DNA of 64,000 bases from BOG-931 sp963781725 (GTDB lineage: Bacteria; Pseudomonadota; Alphaproteobacteria; Rhizobiales; Xanthobacteraceae), in contig CAWAGV010000002.1 in the NCBI GenBank assembly GCA_963781725.1, positions 1,612,001 through 1,676,000 on the forward strand, read 5' to 3'. A program made the translations under genes and the position numbers. Positions 9,770 to 18,094 of this stretch are shown here, piece after piece; positions within the stretch are counted from its first letter, which is position 1; every line of letters begins with the position of its first letter. The notes beneath the pieces are model-generated. The model made no database searches. It worked only from the letters and a program-made list of their open reading frames with translations, and was not told the DNA's origin.

Positions 9770-11299
9770 TTATTCCGAAACGATCGCCGGCGCCGAGCCC
9801 CCCGCCGAGCGCTTGAACACCAGCAGCAGCGGCACCACGGCGATGGTCGCGATCATCAACAGCTTGTAGTCGTCGACATAAGCGATGATCTGCGCCTGCT
9901 GCGTGATCACCGAATCGAGCGCGGTGCGGCCGGCGGCGGTCACCGGATCCCAGAAGTGCGCCACTTGCGGATTCTCGAAGCCGCGGTTCACGTCGGTGAC
10001 GTGCGAGGCGATGGCGGCGTGATTGGCCTGGACGTTACGGGTCAACAGCGCGTTGACCACGGAAATGCCGACCGCCGAGCCGATATTGCGCGACAGGCTG
10101 TAAAACCCGGCTGCCTCGGTCCGCGCTTCGACCGACAGTGTGGACAGCGTTGCCGCCGACAGCGGCACGAACAAAAAGCCGAGGCCGACGCCCTGGACGA
10201 CGCCGACGACGATAATGGATTGCTGCGACACGTCCGGCGTCCAGCCGGTCATGGCGTAGAACGACCATGCAGTCAGCGCCAGGCCGAACGCCAGCAGCAA
10301 CCGGGTATCGACTTTGCCCACCATGCGGCCGACCACCATCATCGACGCCATGGTGCCGATGCCGCGCGGGCCCATGATGATGCCGGCGGTGATCACCGGG
10401 TAACCCATCAGACCTTGCAGGTACGGTGGCTGCAACGCCAGCGACGCGTAATAGGTGAGACCGACGATGGCGACAAAAATCGTCCCGGCCGTGAAGTTGC
10501 GATCGCGGAACAGCGCCGGACGCACAAACGGTTTCTCCGCGGTGAAGGTATGGACGAGAAACAGATACAGCGCGGAGGCCGCAACAACGGCCTCGAAGAT
10601 AATCTCGCCCGAGCTGAACCAGTCTTTGATCTCGCCGCGGTCGAGCATGATCTGCAGCGCGCCGAGAGTCACACTCAAGGTGCCAAAGCCGAACCAGTCG
10701 AGCTTCTCTTCGGTGCGCCGCGTTTCCGGCAGGAACATGCTGATGCCGACGAGGCCCAGAATCCCGATCGGCAGATTGATGTAGAACACCCAGCGCCAGC
10801 TGTAATTCTGGGTCAGCCAGCCGCCGAGGATCGGCCCGAGGATCGGTCCGACCATGACGCCAACGCCGAACAGCGCCATGGCAAAGCCGTGGCGCTCACG
10901 CGGATAGATGTTGAACAACACGGTTTGCGACAGCGGCACCAGCGCGGCGCCGAACGCGCCTTGCAGCAGGCGGAATGTGACGATCTCAGTCAAAGACTGT
11001 GCCATGCCGCAGAGCATGGAGACAACCGTGAAGCCGGCGATCGAGATCATGAATAAGCGACGAATGCCAAAGCGCCCGGCGAGAAAGCCGGTCGGCGGCG
11101 TCATGATCGCGGCGGCGACGATGTACGACGTCAGCACCCAGTCGATCTGATCCTGACTGGCCGAAACGCTGCCCTGCATATAGGGCAGCGCCACGTTGGC
11201 GATCGTGGTGTCGAGCGCCTGCATCAACGTGGCGAGAATCACGCAGGCGGTGACCGCCCCGCGATTAATGCCGCCTTGTGCTTTAGCTTCACCCGGCAT
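9770..11299 (-). CDS. emrB: DHA2-family multidrug efflux MFS transporter (EmrB-type)
   Basis: This is a proton-driven inner-membrane exporter of the 14-TM DHA2/EmrB family. The 509-aa protein has the characteristic N-terminal motif LDTTIANVALPYMQG in TM1, the motif GFLAGRFGIRRLF between TM2 and TM3, and GPILGGWL in TM5 (antiporter motif C region). Many hydrophobic segments continue to the C-terminus. The ATG at 11299 is preferred over a GTG three codons upstream. It lies 20 bp after emrA, in the same direction, so it forms the transporter part of a marR-emrA-emrB operon. It probably works with EmrA and an outer-membrane TolC-like channel. The substrate is unknown. Confidence 0.93.
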   Translation of the reverse strand: MPGEAKAQGGINRGAVTACVILATLMQALDTTIANVALPYMQGSVSASQDQIDWVLTSYIVAAAIMTPPTGFLAGRFGIRRLFMISIAGFTVVSMLCGMAQSLTEIVTFRLLQGAFGAALVPLSQTVLFNIYPRERHGFAMALFGVGVMVGPILGPILGGWLTQNYSWRWVFYINLPIGILGLVGISMFLPETRRTEEKLDWFGFGTLSVTLGALQIMLDRGEIKDWFSSGEIIFEAVVAASALYLFLVHTFTAEKPFVRPALFRDRNFTAGTIFVAIVGLTYYASLALQPPYLQGLMGYPVITAGIIMGPRGIGTMASMMVVGRMVGKVDTRLLLAFGLALTAWSFYAMTGWTPDVSQQSIIVVGVVQGVGLGFLFVPLSAATLSTLSVEARTEAAGFYSLSRNIGSAVGISVVNALLTRNVQANHAAIASHVTDVNRGFENPQVAHFWDPVTAAGRTALDSVITQQAQIIAYVDDYKLLMIATIAVVPLLLVFKRSAGGSAPAIVSE

Positions 11300-11319
11300 C
11301 AAACGCACCCATCGTCGCG

Positions 11320-12471
11320 TTACCAGAAACGCGGGAAGCCGCGGGCGTGTCCGGTATCGACGTCAACCACGGCGCTCATGCCGGCGCGAAGCGGCGGCTT
11401 GGTCTTGTCGCTGATATCGACGCGCACCCGCATTGGCACGCGCTGCACCACCTTCACCCAGTTGCCACTGGTGTTCTGCGCCGGCAGCAACGAGAATTCC
11501 TGCGCCGCGGCCGGGCTCACGCTCTCGACGGTGCCCTGCCAGGTCACGCCCGGATAAGTGTCGATGCTGACGGTGGCCGGCTGCCCCGGCCGCACGTAGG
11601 TCAATTCGGTTTCCTTCGGATTGGCGGCGATCCAGAGGTGATCGGTATCGACCAGGTAGAACGCGGTGGTCGAGGCGGCGAGGTATTTGCCCGGCGCGAT
11701 GCTCGGCACGCTGGTCGCGGTGCCGGCGAATGGCGCCTTGACCACGGTGTGATCGAGCTGGCGTTGCGCTTCGTCGACCTGCGCCTGCGCCTGCGAATAT
11801 TGCGGCAGCTGGTTGGCCGGCGCGTTGGGATCGCCGCCAAGCCTGGCCAATTGCACCTGCGCCTGCTGTTGCAGCAACTCGAGCTTGCCCTTGTCGTTCG
11901 CCAGCGTGTACTTCGCCTGATCGTAGAGCGCCTGTGACGTGGTGCCGGATTTCAGCAACATCTCCTGGCGGTTGAAGTTGAGCTGGTCGAGATCGACCTG
12001 GGCCTGCGCCGCGGCGGCGTCGCTGAGCATGTGCTTGTAGTCTTGCTTCATGGCGTCGACGGTCAGCGAGACCTGCGCCAGATTGGCCTTGGCGCTGTCG
12101 AGGGCGATCTGGAACTGGCGCGGGTCGAGCCGATACAAAACCTGTCCGGCCTGGACGCGCTGATTGTCGGTGACTTCGACCGACTGCACGATGCCGGCAA
12201 TGTCGGTCGAAATACCGACCTTCTCGGCGTCGACATAGGCGTCGTCGGTCGACATGATCGCGCCGCCGAGCACGTACCACAGCCCGCCGATGATCAGGGC
12301 GATCGGCAGCAAACCGAACAGTATCCAGCGCACGCGGTCGCCGCGCGAGGTCGGCAGCTTCCGCTTCAGCTTGTTGATGTCATCGCCCCACGACGCGGGG
12401 CCGGACGGCTTGGTCTTGTCCGGCGCTTCGTCGCGTTCCGGGAAGATTTTTTTGACGACGGCATCAGCCAT
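11320..12471 (-). CDS. emrA: HlyD-family periplasmic adaptor of the multidrug exporter (EmrA-type)
   Basis: This is the membrane-fusion protein linking the EmrB pump to an outer-membrane channel. It has 383 aa: a cytoplasmic N-terminus, one TM helix (about 48-68, FGLLPIALIIGGLWYVLGG), then the barrel-sandwich start STDDAYVDAEKVGISTDIAG typical of EmrA. A long coiled-coil hairpin rich in Gln and Ala (about 105-215) follows, then the beta-barrel (KAPFAGTATSVPSIAPGKYL). The start at 12471 overlaps the marR stop by 8 bp (ATGGCTGA), so the two are translationally coupled. Confidence 0.92.
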   Translation of the reverse strand: MADAVVKKIFPERDEAPDKTKPSGPASWGDDINKLKRKLPTSRGDRVRWILFGLLPIALIIGGLWYVLGGAIMSTDDAYVDAEKVGISTDIAGIVQSVEVTDNQRVQAGQVLYRLDPRQFQIALDSAKANLAQVSLTVDAMKQDYKHMLSDAAAAQAQVDLDQLNFNRQEMLLKSGTTSQALYDQAKYTLANDKGKLELLQQQAQVQLARLGGDPNAPANQLPQYSQAQAQVDEAQRQLDHTVVKAPFAGTATSVPSIAPGKYLAASTTAFYLVDTDHLWIAANPKETELTYVRPGQPATVSIDTYPGVTWQGTVESVSPAAAQEFSLLPAQNTSGNWVKVVQRVPMRVRVDISDKTKPPLRAGMSAVVDVDTGHARGFPRFW

Positions 12472-12943
12472 AGCTGCGCTCTCCCGCCGCAACCGGTGTC
12501 CGCTGCTGGATGGCCTGGCGCAGATTTTCTTTGACCACCGCGAGCTGGGCGACGATCTGCTCGACGCTGTCGCGCGAAACGCCGGCCAGCGCCGTCGTCA
12601 TCATGTCCTCGCCGAGAGTGCCGAGCTGTTCGAGCATCGGCCGTGCCGCGGGGGTCAGGAACAACCGCTTGGCGCGGCGGTCATTGGGGTCGGACCGGCG
12701 TTCGATCAGCCCGTTGTTGCAGAGCCGGTCGAGCAGCCGGGTCAGCGTGATCGGCTGCAGATCGAGCATCTCGGCGAGTTCCGATTGTTTCAGGCCTTCG
12801 AACCGGTCGAGCCGCGCCAGCACCGCCCATTGCGCCCGGGTGACGCCGTACTGCGACCCTTTATAGTCGGCATAGGTCTTGAGCATTCGCGCCACGTCAT
12901 TGATGATGAAGGCGAATTCTCTATTGAGCGAGCGCGGCAGCAT
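12464..12943 (-). CDS. MarR-family transcriptional regulator
   Basis: This is a 159-aa winged-helix regulator of the MarR family. The DNA-binding region at about 45-110 includes LKQSELAEMLDLQPITLTRLLDRLCNNGLIERR and the wing DPNDRRAKRLFLT, read here as separate motifs. It is the first gene of the operon with emrA and emrB and most likely represses it, releasing on binding of a phenolic or drug-like ligand. This follows family knowledge. A short inverted repeat sits just upstream of the start. Confidence 0.92.
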   Translation of the reverse strand: MLPRSLNREFAFIINDVARMLKTYADYKGSQYGVTRAQWAVLARLDRFEGLKQSELAEMLDLQPITLTRLLDRLCNNGLIERRSDPNDRRAKRLFLTPAARPMLEQLGTLGEDMMTTALAGVSRDSVEQIVAQLAVVKENLRQAIQQRTPVAAGERSYG

Positions 12944-12958
12944 GGTGCCTCCGAAAGT

Positions 12959-12972
12959 GCCCAGATATGGGC
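12959..12972. promoter_or_regulatory. Inverted repeat upstream of marR, possible MarR operator
   Basis: GCCCA-GATA-TGGGC is a 14-bp inverted repeat 16 bp ahead of the marR start. It lies in a locally AT-richer stretch that also holds ATAATATAT at about 12991-12999. The position suits autorepression of marR-emrAB. The motif alone is weak evidence. Confidence 0.35.
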
Positions 12973-13083
12973 AGGCTTAATGGATGGAGGCATAATATAT
13001 GGGAGCTTATCTTTTTGTCGAGGCGATTTCGGCCCTACGCCGGGATGGCTCGACTGCAATTTCGCAGGGCTCTGGGCTGCTTA

Positions 13084-13113
13084 AGGCCAAGCCAAATCAG
13101 GCCAAGCCAAGTT
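13084..13113. repeat. 15-bp tandem repeat spanning the end of the macro-domain gene
   Basis: Two copies (13084-13098 and 13099-13113) share AGGCCAAGCCAA exactly and differ only in the last three bases. On the minus strand the duplicated unit covers the last codons and the TGA stop of the macro-domain gene. It belongs to the set of stop-codon duplications noted under findings. Confidence 0.75.
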
Positions 13114-13657
13114 CCGCGAATGCCGCGCTGTGCTGATCGGCCGAGGCCTGCGAGAAGCAGCAGAACACCGCCCGCACCACGCCGCGCGGGTGAGCGGCGA
13201 CCTCCCCTGCCACCGTGCCGACCGCGATGCGCGCCGCCCGATCGGGCGGGAAGCGATAGATGCCGGTTGAGATCGCCGGAAAGGCGATCGAGGTGAGGTG
13301 GTTCGCCGCCGCAAGATCGAGCGCGGTGCGGTAGCACCCGGCCAAGAGATCATCTTCGCCCTGGCCACCGCCATGCCAGACCGGGCCGACGGCATGGATG
13401 ACGTGGCCGGCCGGCAGCCGGTAACCGCGGGTGATTTTGGCTGACCCGGTGGCGCAGCCGCCGAGCGTCCGGCATTCGGCGAGCAGTTCGGGACCGGCGG
13501 CGCGGTGAATGGCGCCGTCGACACCGCCACCGCCAAGCAGGCTGGTGTTGGCGGCGTTGACGATCGCATCGACGTGCAGCGTCGTGATGTCGGCGACGCA
13601 GATTTCAAGCCGGGCCGCGCCGACCTCGGCGGTCAGCAATGATGAAGCGTCTGCCAT
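13097..13657 (-). CDS. Macro-domain protein, likely ADP-ribosyl hydrolase / O-acetyl-ADP-ribose deacetylase
   Basis: The 186-aa product is essentially one macro domain of the MacroD type. Diagnostic motifs are the ADP-ribose-binding NAANTSLLGGGGVDGAIHRA and the substrate-loop segment AFPAISTGIYRFPP. Such proteins bind ADP-ribose and often remove it from Asp/Glu side chains or deacetylate O-acetyl-ADP-ribose. The start at 13657 (MADASS) was chosen because upstream residues are not conserved-looking. It lies downstream of the patatin gene in the same direction, but a shared function is not evident. Confidence 0.9.
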   Translation of the reverse strand: MADASSLLTAEVGAARLEICVADITTLHVDAIVNAANTSLLGGGGVDGAIHRAAGPELLAECRTLGGCATGSAKITRGYRLPAGHVIHAVGPVWHGGGQGEDDLLAGCYRTALDLAAANHLTSIAFPAISTGIYRFPPDRAARIAVGTVAGEVAAHPRGVVRAVFCCFSQASADQHSAAFAELGLA

Positions 13658-13719
13658 GAGGAAGATATTTACGCCGCGCGGAGCTTTTTCGATAGCGAGG
13701 CTCGGGGCATGATCGGCGA

Positions 13720-14790
13720 TCAGGCCCACTCGGCGGCCGCTTCGGCCCTTAAGTCCACCGTGCTTTTGACGCCGATATCCGCGAAGTGCTCGTCGAGGAA
13801 ACGGCGCGCCGCCCGCTTGCCGCTGGTTTGCAGCATCTCGAAGAAATCGTAGTCGGTGGACAGCTTGCTGAAGGCATCGAAATGCGTGCCGAAGCGATCG
13901 AGCACGATGCGATGGACATTGATGCGGCGATACTGGCCGGGCCCGGTGCCGCGCGGCAGGGTGCCTTGATCGATCAGGCGCGCGACGAACTCGATGGCGC
14001 GGTATTCGTCGATCAGCGATGAGTTAAAGGTGATTTCGTTGATGCGGTTCATGATCTCGCTCGACGACGTCGGCGTCGCCTGCCGTACCAGCGGATTGAT
14101 TTGCACCACCAGCACGTCCTCCGTCGTGGTGGAGCGGAAGAACGGGAAGATCACCGGATTGCCGAGATAGCCGCCATCCCAGTAGGGCACGCCGTCGATC
14201 TCGACGGCGCGGAACAAGGCCGGCAGGCAGGCCGACGCCATGACCGCGTCCGCGGTGATCTTCTCGCGGCGGAAAATCCGCACCCGCCCGGTCTGCACAT
14301 TGGTGGCGGAAATGAAGAGCTGAAGCGGCTCGGCCGCGCGCAGCTTTTCGAAATCGACGAATCGCTCGATCAAATCCTTGAGCGGATTGATATTGAGCGG
14401 ATTGACGTCATACGGCGAAAAATAGCGCGAAAGCGTATCAAACCAGGCCTGCACCGGCGTGCCTTCCAGCGGCGTGAACGACATCAGCCGCTGCAAAGCC
14501 TCGCGCTGCAGCGCCGGCAGGCTCCCGGTGCTCGACGCCGCGCGCCAGAAATCGGACAGCCGTTTCTGCGCTTCCTCGCGCCCGCCGCGGATCAGGCCAT
14601 CGGCCAGCATCACCGCGTTGACCGCGCCCGCGGACGTTCCGGAAATGCCTTCGACCGCGATCCGGTCGTCGGACAACAGCTGTTCGAGCACACCCCAGGT
14701 GAAGGCGCCATGCGCGCCGCCGCCCTGCAGCGCCAGATTGATGCGCTTCACTTTGACGGCCGAATCCGCAGGCGGGATCCTTGTCCGCAC
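13720..14790 (-). CDS. Patatin-like phospholipase
   Basis: This is a Ser-Asp dyad acyl hydrolase of the patatin family with 356 aa. It shows the oxyanion-hole motif GGGAHGAF (about 23-30), the nucleophile elbow GTSAG (about 51-55) and the catalytic Asp in the DGG motif (YWDGGYLGNP). There is no signal peptide, so a cytoplasmic or membrane-peripheral location is likely. In this frame the start is a GTG at 14790. An ATG at 14828 (MINILSSLLPGRG), better placed 8 bp after the bdhA stop, lies in a different frame and could be the true start if a base is missing between them. The neighbouring 3-hydroxybutyrate dehydrogenase suggests a lipid or PHB-granule role, but this is weak inference. Confidence 0.9.
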   Translation of the reverse strand: MRTRIPPADSAVKVKRINLALQGGGAHGAFTWGVLEQLLSDDRIAVEGISGTSAGAVNAVMLADGLIRGGREEAQKRLSDFWRAASSTGSLPALQREALQRLMSFTPLEGTPVQAWFDTLSRYFSPYDVNPLNINPLKDLIERFVDFEKLRAAEPLQLFISATNVQTGRVRIFRREKITADAVMASACLPALFRAVEIDGVPYWDGGYLGNPVIFPFFRSTTTEDVLVVQINPLVRQATPTSSSEIMNRINEITFNSSLIDEYRAIEFVARLIDQGTLPRGTGPGQYRRINVHRIVLDRFGTHFDAFSKLSTDYDFFEMLQTSGKRAARRFLDEHFADIGVKSTVDLRAEAAAEWA

Positions 14791-14835
14791 CGCGGCCAGG
14801 CAGCAGCGACGAGAGAATGTTGATCATGCGCCGCG

Positions 14836-15618
14836 TTACGCCGCGGTCCAGCCGCCGTCGATCGACAGATTGGCGCCGGTGATGGCTTTGGCGGCATCGG
14901 AGCAAAGATAGACGGCGAGGCTTGCCACTTCGTCAACCGTGACGAACTCCTTGGTCGGCTGCGCCGCGAGAATGACTTCGCGTTTGACTTCTTCCTCGGT
15001 GATGCCGCGCGCCTTTGCGGTATCCGGAATCTGCTTTTCGACCAGCGGCGTCCAGACGTAACCGGGGCTGATGCAATTCACCGTCACGCCGAACGTCGCG
15101 GTCTCAAGCGCGACGGTTTTGGTGAGCCCGGCGAGTCCGTGTTTGGCGGTGACGTAAGCGGCCTTGAACGGTGACGCGACCAGCGAGTGCGCCGACGCCG
15201 TCGAAATGATGCGGCCCCATTTGCGCGCCTTCATGCCGGGCACCGCGGCGCGCATCGCATGGAAAGCGGCCGACAGGTTGATGGCAAGAATCTGGTCCCA
15301 TTTCTCGATTGGAAAATCTTCGATCGGCGATACGAACTGAATGCCGGCATTGTTCACCAGCACGTCGAGCGTGCCGAAGGTTTTCTCGGCGGTTTTCACC
15401 ATGTCGGCGATGTCGCCGGGCTTGGTCATGTCGGCCGCCGAATAGACGGCTTTGACGCCGAACTCTTTCTCGATGCCGGAGCGCTCTTTTTCGATCGCGG
15501 CGGTATCGCCAAAACCGTTGATGGTGACATTGGCGCCGTCAGCGGCGAGCGCCCGGGCAATGGCGAGGCCGATGCCGGATGTCGAACCGGTCACCAATGC
15601 GGACTTACCTTTCAGCAT
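14836..15618 (-). CDS. bdhA: 3-hydroxybutyrate dehydrogenase (SDR family)
   Basis: The enzyme interconverts D-3-hydroxybutyrate and acetoacetate with NAD, in PHB breakdown. The 260-aa short-chain dehydrogenase has the NAD-binding TGSTSGIG (about 10-17), NNAG, catalytic Ser and Tyr in STASAHSLVASPFKAAYVTAKHG, and the typical C-terminal SIDGGWTA. The long insert-free alignment with LVEKQIPDTAKARGI is characteristic of the bacterial BDH1 type. The ATG at 15618 starts the Rossmann strand directly. Upstream is a divergent Zur-type gene and a perfect inverted repeat that resembles sites of the PHB regulator PhaR. Confidence 0.9.
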   Translation of the reverse strand: MLKGKSALVTGSTSGIGLAIARALAADGANVTINGFGDTAAIEKERSGIEKEFGVKAVYSAADMTKPGDIADMVKTAEKTFGTLDVLVNNAGIQFVSPIEDFPIEKWDQILAINLSAAFHAMRAAVPGMKARKWGRIISTASAHSLVASPFKAAYVTAKHGLAGLTKTVALETATFGVTVNCISPGYVWTPLVEKQIPDTAKARGITEEEVKREVILAAQPTKEFVTVDEVASLAVYLCSDAAKAITGANLSIDGGWTAA

Positions 15619-15719
15619 GAAAATCCCCAATTCAATGAGCCACCTGGATAAAAGGGCATCGGAGGATGGGCGGATTTGGCGGCGGTTTGGGCGGACTGCC
15701 GGGAATGTGGGGCTGTTTT

Positions 15720-15734
15720 TGTTGCAGTGCAACA
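15720..15734. promoter_or_regulatory. TGTTGCA-G-TGCAACA inverted repeat upstream of bdhA, PhaR-like
   Basis: This is a perfect 7-bp inverted repeat with a one-base centre, 102 bp upstream of the bdhA start and about 80 bp from the divergent regulator gene. PhaR, the PHB-responsive repressor, recognises TGC/GCA-type inverted repeats upstream of phasin and PHB genes in several alphaproteobacteria. The location next to a PHB-catabolic gene makes this a plausible operator. The assignment is inference. Confidence 0.45.
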
Positions 15735-15815
15735 TAAATCTTGGCTCTGCCGTCACGTTTTCGCGATCCCGTTACAAGCCGCTAGGATAGGTTGAGACTG
15801 CCCAATGAACGGGTA

Positions 15816-16316
15816 ATGACGTCGGGAACCAGGCCGATGGCGCGCGCGATTTTCCCCGCACCCGATCACGATCACGACCGCTGCACCAGCGCGGCGATTG
15901 CGCATGCCGAGGCGCAATGCGCCGCCCGTGAGCAGCGGCTGACGCCGATCCGCCGTCAGGTGCTGGAAGCATTGCTGGCCAGTCACAGGCCACTCGGCGC
16001 TTATGAAATCGTCGACCATTTGCCGGGTGATGTCCGGCCGGCGCCGATCACGGTGTACCGCGCGCTCGACTTCCTGCGCGACAACGGGCTGGTGCACCGC
16101 ATCGCCAGCCGTAATGCGTTTGTCGCCTGCGTGCATAATCATGGCAACGGCGATCTTGTGGTGTTCCTGATTTGCGAACGGTGCGGCGCTGTCGGCGAGG
16201 CGCCGGGCGGCGGCGTTGCCGACGCGCTGAAAGCCTCGTCACGCGCCGCCGGCTTTGCGCCGAAAAGCCCGATGATCGAGATTGCCGGCATCTGCTCGCA
16301 TTGCAGCGACCGATGA
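15816..16316 (+). CDS. zur: Fur-family regulator, Zur-like
   Basis: This is a winged-helix metal-dependent repressor with about 166 aa. The DNA-binding helix region is RLTPIRRQVLEALL...ITVYRALDFLRDNGLVHR (about 40-95). Two Cys pairs, CERC at about 127-130 and CSHC near the C-terminus, form the structural zinc site. His/Cys residues around VACVHNHG fit the Zn-sensing type rather than Fe. The start is uncertain: ATG 15816 or ATG 15837, with a TTG further upstream. It overlaps the following TPR gene by 4 bp (ATGA). No zinc-transport operon is visible in the window, so Zur rather than another Fur member is a probable call only. Confidence 0.82.
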   Translation: MTSGTRPMARAIFPAPDHDHDRCTSAAIAHAEAQCAAREQRLTPIRRQVLEALLASHRPLGAYEIVDHLPGDVRPAPITVYRALDFLRDNGLVHRIASRNAFVACVHNHGNGDLVVFLICERCGAVGEAPGGGVADALKASSRAAGFAPKSPMIEIAGICSHCSDR

Positions 16317-17128
16317 CTTACGAAGACGTGCTCCAGCGTGCGTCGTTTGCCTTGAACGGGCGGCGGCCCGAAGAAGCCGAGCGGATCGTGCAGGAGATTT
16401 TGCGCGCCGAGCCGCGCAACGCGCGCGCGCTCTTCATCCTCGGCGCAGCGCAGTTGACGCAGGGGCGCCTCGATGACGCCATCGCCACGCTCGAAAGCGC
16501 CGTGCGCATCAAACACGATGCGGAAATCGACACCATGCTGGCGATTGCGTTACGCCGCGCCGGCCGTAACGACGACGCCCTGTCCCGGCTCAAGCGCGCG
16601 ATCAAGCGCGAGCCGCCGTATGCCGCGGCCTTTCTCGAGTTCGGCAACCTGCTGGTTGAAATGGATCGGCACGCCGACGCGGTCGATGTGCTCAATCGCG
16701 GCATTGCGATCGCACCGATGATGCCGCAACTGCCGATTCAGCTCGGCCAGGCCTTCCTCAAACGCCGCGATTGCAGCAGCGCGCGAGCGGCCTTCGCCCA
16801 GGCCCTGAACATTGCGCCGGACTCCTTCGAAGCGCTGTTCGGCATTGCCAAGTCGCATCAGGAAGTCGGCGACAACGAACCGGCGATCGGTTATTTCCGC
16901 CGCTGTCTGATGATCCGTCCGGACGATCCGGAGATCCTGACCAATCTCGGCCACGGCCTGCTGGAGCTCGGCCAGATCGATCAGGGCTACGATTGTTTCC
17001 GCATTGCCGCGCGCGGCGAACACAAGCGCTTCGGCAACGCGCTGGCGTCGCTGGTCAAATCCGGCCGCGGCCGCTTCTGGCTGAAGCCGAGCGCCGCGCA
17101 GCAGTTTTTGCGATCATCAAAAAGCTAG
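16313..17128 (+). CDS. Tetratricopeptide-repeat protein
   Basis: The 271-aa product is built of about seven TPR units, for example ARALFILGAAQLTQGRLDDA, PQLPIQLGQAFLKRRDCSSA and PEILTNLGHGLLELGQIDQG. These scaffold repeats mediate protein-protein contacts. There is no signal peptide or catalytic domain. The start ATG at 16313 lies within ATGA shared with the zur stop, which indicates coupled expression. The last bases converge with the next gene, overlapping it by 4 bp at the stops. The partner and function are unknown. Confidence 0.85.
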   Translation: MTYEDVLQRASFALNGRRPEEAERIVQEILRAEPRNARALFILGAAQLTQGRLDDAIATLESAVRIKHDAEIDTMLAIALRRAGRNDDALSRLKRAIKREPPYAAAFLEFGNLLVEMDRHADAVDVLNRGIAIAPMMPQLPIQLGQAFLKRRDCSSARAAFAQALNIAPDSFEALFGIAKSHQEVGDNEPAIGYFRRCLMIRPDDPEILTNLGHGLLELGQIDQGYDCFRIAARGEHKRFGNALASLVKSGRGRFWLKPSAAQQFLRSSKS

Positions 17129-17826
17129 CGCTTCGGCGCCCGGAATTGACGGCGGTACACCGCGGTCTCCTCGCCGATCGCGGTGCGCGTCTCGATCATG
17201 CGGCGCGTATTGTCCGGCGACAGCGTTTCGAACACCGGATTCCAGGTGTCGCGCTTGACCGGCATGCATTGCGCCACCGGCGTGCCTTTCGGCAGCACGC
17301 CGTTGAAATTCGTATCGTGCCAGCGCGCGGGAAAATTCACCGGGCTGTCCCGGTAGCTGTCGCAATCGACCAGGCCGGTGATCGTGGTGAACGGCAGGTC
17401 GGCGCGGTTGAGCGGATGGGTAAACAACACCGAGTAACCCGGCGGCGTTTCGATCGTCCAGAAATTGTTGAACTTGATGATGAAGCGGTCGTCATCGAAG
17501 AACGGCGTGCCGGCAATCTGGCTGGGATCGTGAAAGTCGATCGGCGAATGTGAATACTCGCTGACGAAGCCTTTCGGCACGTCGAAGTTCCAGGTGAATT
17601 CGCCGTCCTTGACCGTGAGGTCCATCGCCAGCGGGATCAAAAATCCGTAGGTCATCGCGTCGATGAACGGCGGACACTTTTTGACGGTCTCGTGTTCCAC
17701 GCCGGTGGTGGAATCGATCGCCTTGTGCGGCATGGTCTTGAACCATCCGGGCAGGCCCTGCACCGCCGGGATCGGACGGGGCAGAATGCCGTCCAATTCA
17801 GGCGGGCAGCGAAACGTCAGCGCCAT
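17125..17826 (-). CDS. Conserved hypothetical protein, possibly DUF6065-like
   Basis: This is an approximately 233-aa soluble protein without TM segments. Recognisable stretches include RPIPAVQGLPGWFKTMP, WTIETPPGYSVLFTHPLNR, DLPFTTITGLVDCDSY and FPARWH. These recall a beta-rich family of unknown function that I associate, with limited certainty, with DUF6065. A GTG start seven codons upstream (17847) is an alternative. It faces the TPR gene with overlapping stop codons (CTAG). No functional clue comes from the neighbours. Confidence 0.7.
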   Translation of the reverse strand: MALTFRCPPELDGILPRPIPAVQGLPGWFKTMPHKAIDSTTGVEHETVKKCPPFIDAMTYGFLIPLAMDLTVKDGEFTWNFDVPKGFVSEYSHSPIDFHDPSQIAGTPFFDDDRFIIKFNNFWTIETPPGYSVLFTHPLNRADLPFTTITGLVDCDSYRDSPVNFPARWHDTNFNGVLPKGTPVAQCMPVKRDTWNPVFETLSPDNTRRMIETRTAIGEETAVYRRQFRAPKR

Positions 17827-17847
17827 CTCGCCGATGCGAACGTCCAC

Positions 17848-18094
17848 GGTCAGGAAATCCCAATGCGCCGGCCGATCCGGCTGAAGCGCCGCATTTTAGC
17901 GGCGACGGCGTAGCGTTGATAGAGCATCGAAATCCGCCGATCGGCTCTGTCTATTATGGCATTTCAGGCTGCTATGGGCGGGATGGGCGGCCTGACATGG
18001 AGTGCGGCCGAAACCGGCAATGAAACCGACATGGCTGACCAGCATCCGCTCGGTTTGACGGCGGTCGGAACCGCGTGACAATCAGAAGCCGGTC
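17848..18094. other. Intergenic region with no recognised feature
   Basis: This 247-bp gap lies between two divergently transcribed genes. It must hold promoters for both. No convincing -35/-10 pair, palindrome or RNA gene was recognised. A short reverse open frame here lacks a ribosome site and is not supported. Confidence 0.5.

Noticed and set aside
17896..18081. 61-codon reverse open frame in the gap before the DMT permease
   Set aside because: Lacks a ribosome site and any recognisable sequence; probably chance.
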